Shown here: positions 62,917 through 64,000 of the stretch, in pieces
How the letters are laid out: each line of letters begins with the position of its first letter
Position numbering within the stretch: the first letter of the stretch is position 1
Origin: Nannobrachium achirus
Taxonomy: Eukaryota > Chordata > Actinopteri > Myctophiformes > Myctophidae
DNA length: 64,000 bases
Assembly: GCA_963921795.1 (NCBI GenBank)
Contig: OY997659.1
Coordinates: 21,988,659-22,052,658 of the forward strand
Direction of reading: 5' to 3'
Program-made: the position numbers and the translations under genes
The notes under the pieces: model-generated
The model's database searches: none
What the model was told of the DNA's origin: nothing
Seen by the model: the letters and a program-made list of their open reading frames with translations, nothing else

Positions 62917-63458
62917 TCAATTGTAATGGTTGTTGATGTTACTCAGGTTGCTGATGTTGTTGACGCAGCTGATGTGCGTGGCGGACACGGCGCCGAAAGG
63001 CCCGGGCGGCTGGAGGTTGTGGCCGTGGTACAGGGCCGTCGGCGGGGAGCCGGGCCAGTAGGAGAACCCCGACGGCCCCACGCCCGGCGCCACGAGGTTC
63101 AGCTTGGAGATCCCGGGGAACGGGATCGGCGCGAAGTTGCTCTGGAACTTATAGATGGCCTGCTCCGTGCTCGACGGCTGGCACACCTGCGCCAGCCCGT
63201 GGAAGTCGAACCTGTAGGCGTAGCGCTTGCCGTGCACCTTGGTCATGATGTTCTTGTCGTAGTAGTAGCGCAGCGCGCGGCTCAGCTTGTCGTAGTTCAT
63301 GTTCGGCTTGCTCTTGCGCTCGCCCCAGCGCCGCGCCACCTCGTCCGGGTCGATGAGCTTGAACTCCCCGTTGGTGCCCTCCCAGGCGATGCACGACATG
63401 TTGCTGCTGTCTGACAGCAGCTCCAGCAGGAACTGCCATAGCTGGATCTGCCCGCTAC
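62917..63458 (-). CDS. fev: FEV (PET1) ETS-family transcription factor, last coding exon (partial gene)
   Basis: This is the 3' coding exon of FEV/Pet-1, the ETS factor that drives serotonergic neuron identity in vertebrates. It encodes about 180 residues. The ETS DNA-binding domain fills about residues 4-86, from [11 protein letters not shown] to YAYRFDF. The recognition-helix stretch [13 protein letters not shown] carries the two arginines that read GGAA, and [12 protein letters not shown] is intact. The tail has [16 protein letters not shown] and QPPGPFGAV, matching the FEV C-terminus, and ends in NNHYN (human FEV ends in a similar HYH). The exon opens at a pyrimidine-tract/CAG acceptor (CTTCTCCACAG on the minus strand), so its first codon is split. 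The vertebrate polyalanine run seen in human is absent. Upstream exons must lie past the right edge. It is convergent with cdk5r2. An AATAAA on the minus strand at 62721-62726, inside a MITE, could serve as poly(A) signal but is weakly supported. Confidence 0.95.
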
Positions 63459-64000
63459 CTGTGGAGAAGTCAATAATAATGATGATTAATATTAATATAT
63501 TAATATTAATAAAGGAGATCATATTATGCTCTGTCTCAAGCAAATTATAGTTTGAATATTGATTGAACAGTTCAAGACGGAGGGGCCTATAATATTCGGT
63601 TTGATTACTTTCATATAGGCGGGCCTAGGTGGATTATGTTCATTTAAAGGAAATATGTTTTGTTTAGCCTGCCCTACTGTGATTATTTTTGGTGGCTTAG
63701 CGGAGATTAAACAAAATAGACCTATGATGATAGCAAAAATTCTAGGCAAATGATTAACCTAAAGTATATTCGCCGGGTTCATCACAATGAAGCAGGATGA
63801 CGAGTGGCCTATTGAGAGAAATTAAATAAGCCACACTCAATATTAAATTGACATGCTTTACTTTATTTGTATTTTCTTTGGATTTATTAATTACACATTC
63901 CTGATGGTGTAGCCTATTTGGCGTATAGGCGCGAACATGCAATTAATTGAAAGATATATTAATAATGTCAATCTAAATATTGTGTATAGCCTAAAAATGG
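63459..64000 (-). other. fev intron (partial)
   Basis: AT-rich sequence upstream of the fev acceptor on the minus strand. It holds a short ATTAATATTAAT-rich tract near 63485-63510. I see no further ETS coding exon before the window ends, so the next exon lies beyond it. Confidence 0.75.

Noticed and set aside
62926-63414. 162-codon plus-strand frame opposite fev
   Set aside because: Antisense shadow of the GC-rich ETS exon.

Overview
This window looks like teleost fish nuclear DNA. It holds two vertebrate genes: a single-exon cdk5r2 on the plus strand, and the last exon of fev on the minus strand, whose remaining exons lie beyond the right edge. They are convergent, about 20.5 kb apart. CDK5R2 and FEV are also convergent neighbours in human (2q35), so this is an old syntenic pair. 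The rest is a repeat landscape typical of fish: very long CA/GT and CT tracts, tRNA-derived SINEs, LINE 3' ends with TCAA tails, many small terminal-inverted-repeat elements and many foldbacks. The species cannot be fixed from the sequence.

Layout. 1-8.4 kb: hAT-type MITEs, a SINE, a large palindrome whose two arms were each hit by a different transposon, and Helitron-like elements. 8.4-25 kb: microsatellites, hAT MITEs, three large foldbacks and a LINE end. 25-29.9 kb: one Helitron-like element swollen to about 4.9 kb by a tandem array rich in CCATATATGG, with a THAP-domain exon fragment on its right side. 30-40.8 kb: local tandem duplications, a pentamer minisatellite, a SINE and a dense cluster of foldbacks at 39.0-40.8 kb. 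41.0-44.1 kb: cdk5r2 with its promoter-side and 3' flank. 44.1-53.8 kb: relatively repeat-poor intergenic DNA. 53.8-59.3 kb: a GGTCGCTAAAT foldback with a telomere-like core, a 435-bp tandem array and more Helitron-like ends. 59.3-62.9 kb: microsatellites, LINE and MITE copies. 62.9-64 kb: fev.

The genes: cdk5r2 encodes the neuronal CDK5 activator p39; fev encodes an ETS factor that in vertebrates specifies serotonergic neurons. Both are neural genes. Nothing in the sequence shows that they share regulation.

The most novel-looking items are: (1) a short palindromic hairpin family (arm core GATCTACAAGCTCACAAC) present about 16 times, several copies sitting inside unrelated MITEs; (2) Helitron-like non-autonomous families with a common hairpin + TCTTACTRG 3' end, GCGACC inverted repeats and GTCY microsatellites; (3) foldback elements with different arms but the same telomere-like core; (4) a palindrome that serves as its own empty-site record for two transposon insertions. 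I recognise no intact transposase, viral gene, rRNA, CRISPR array or functional tRNA.
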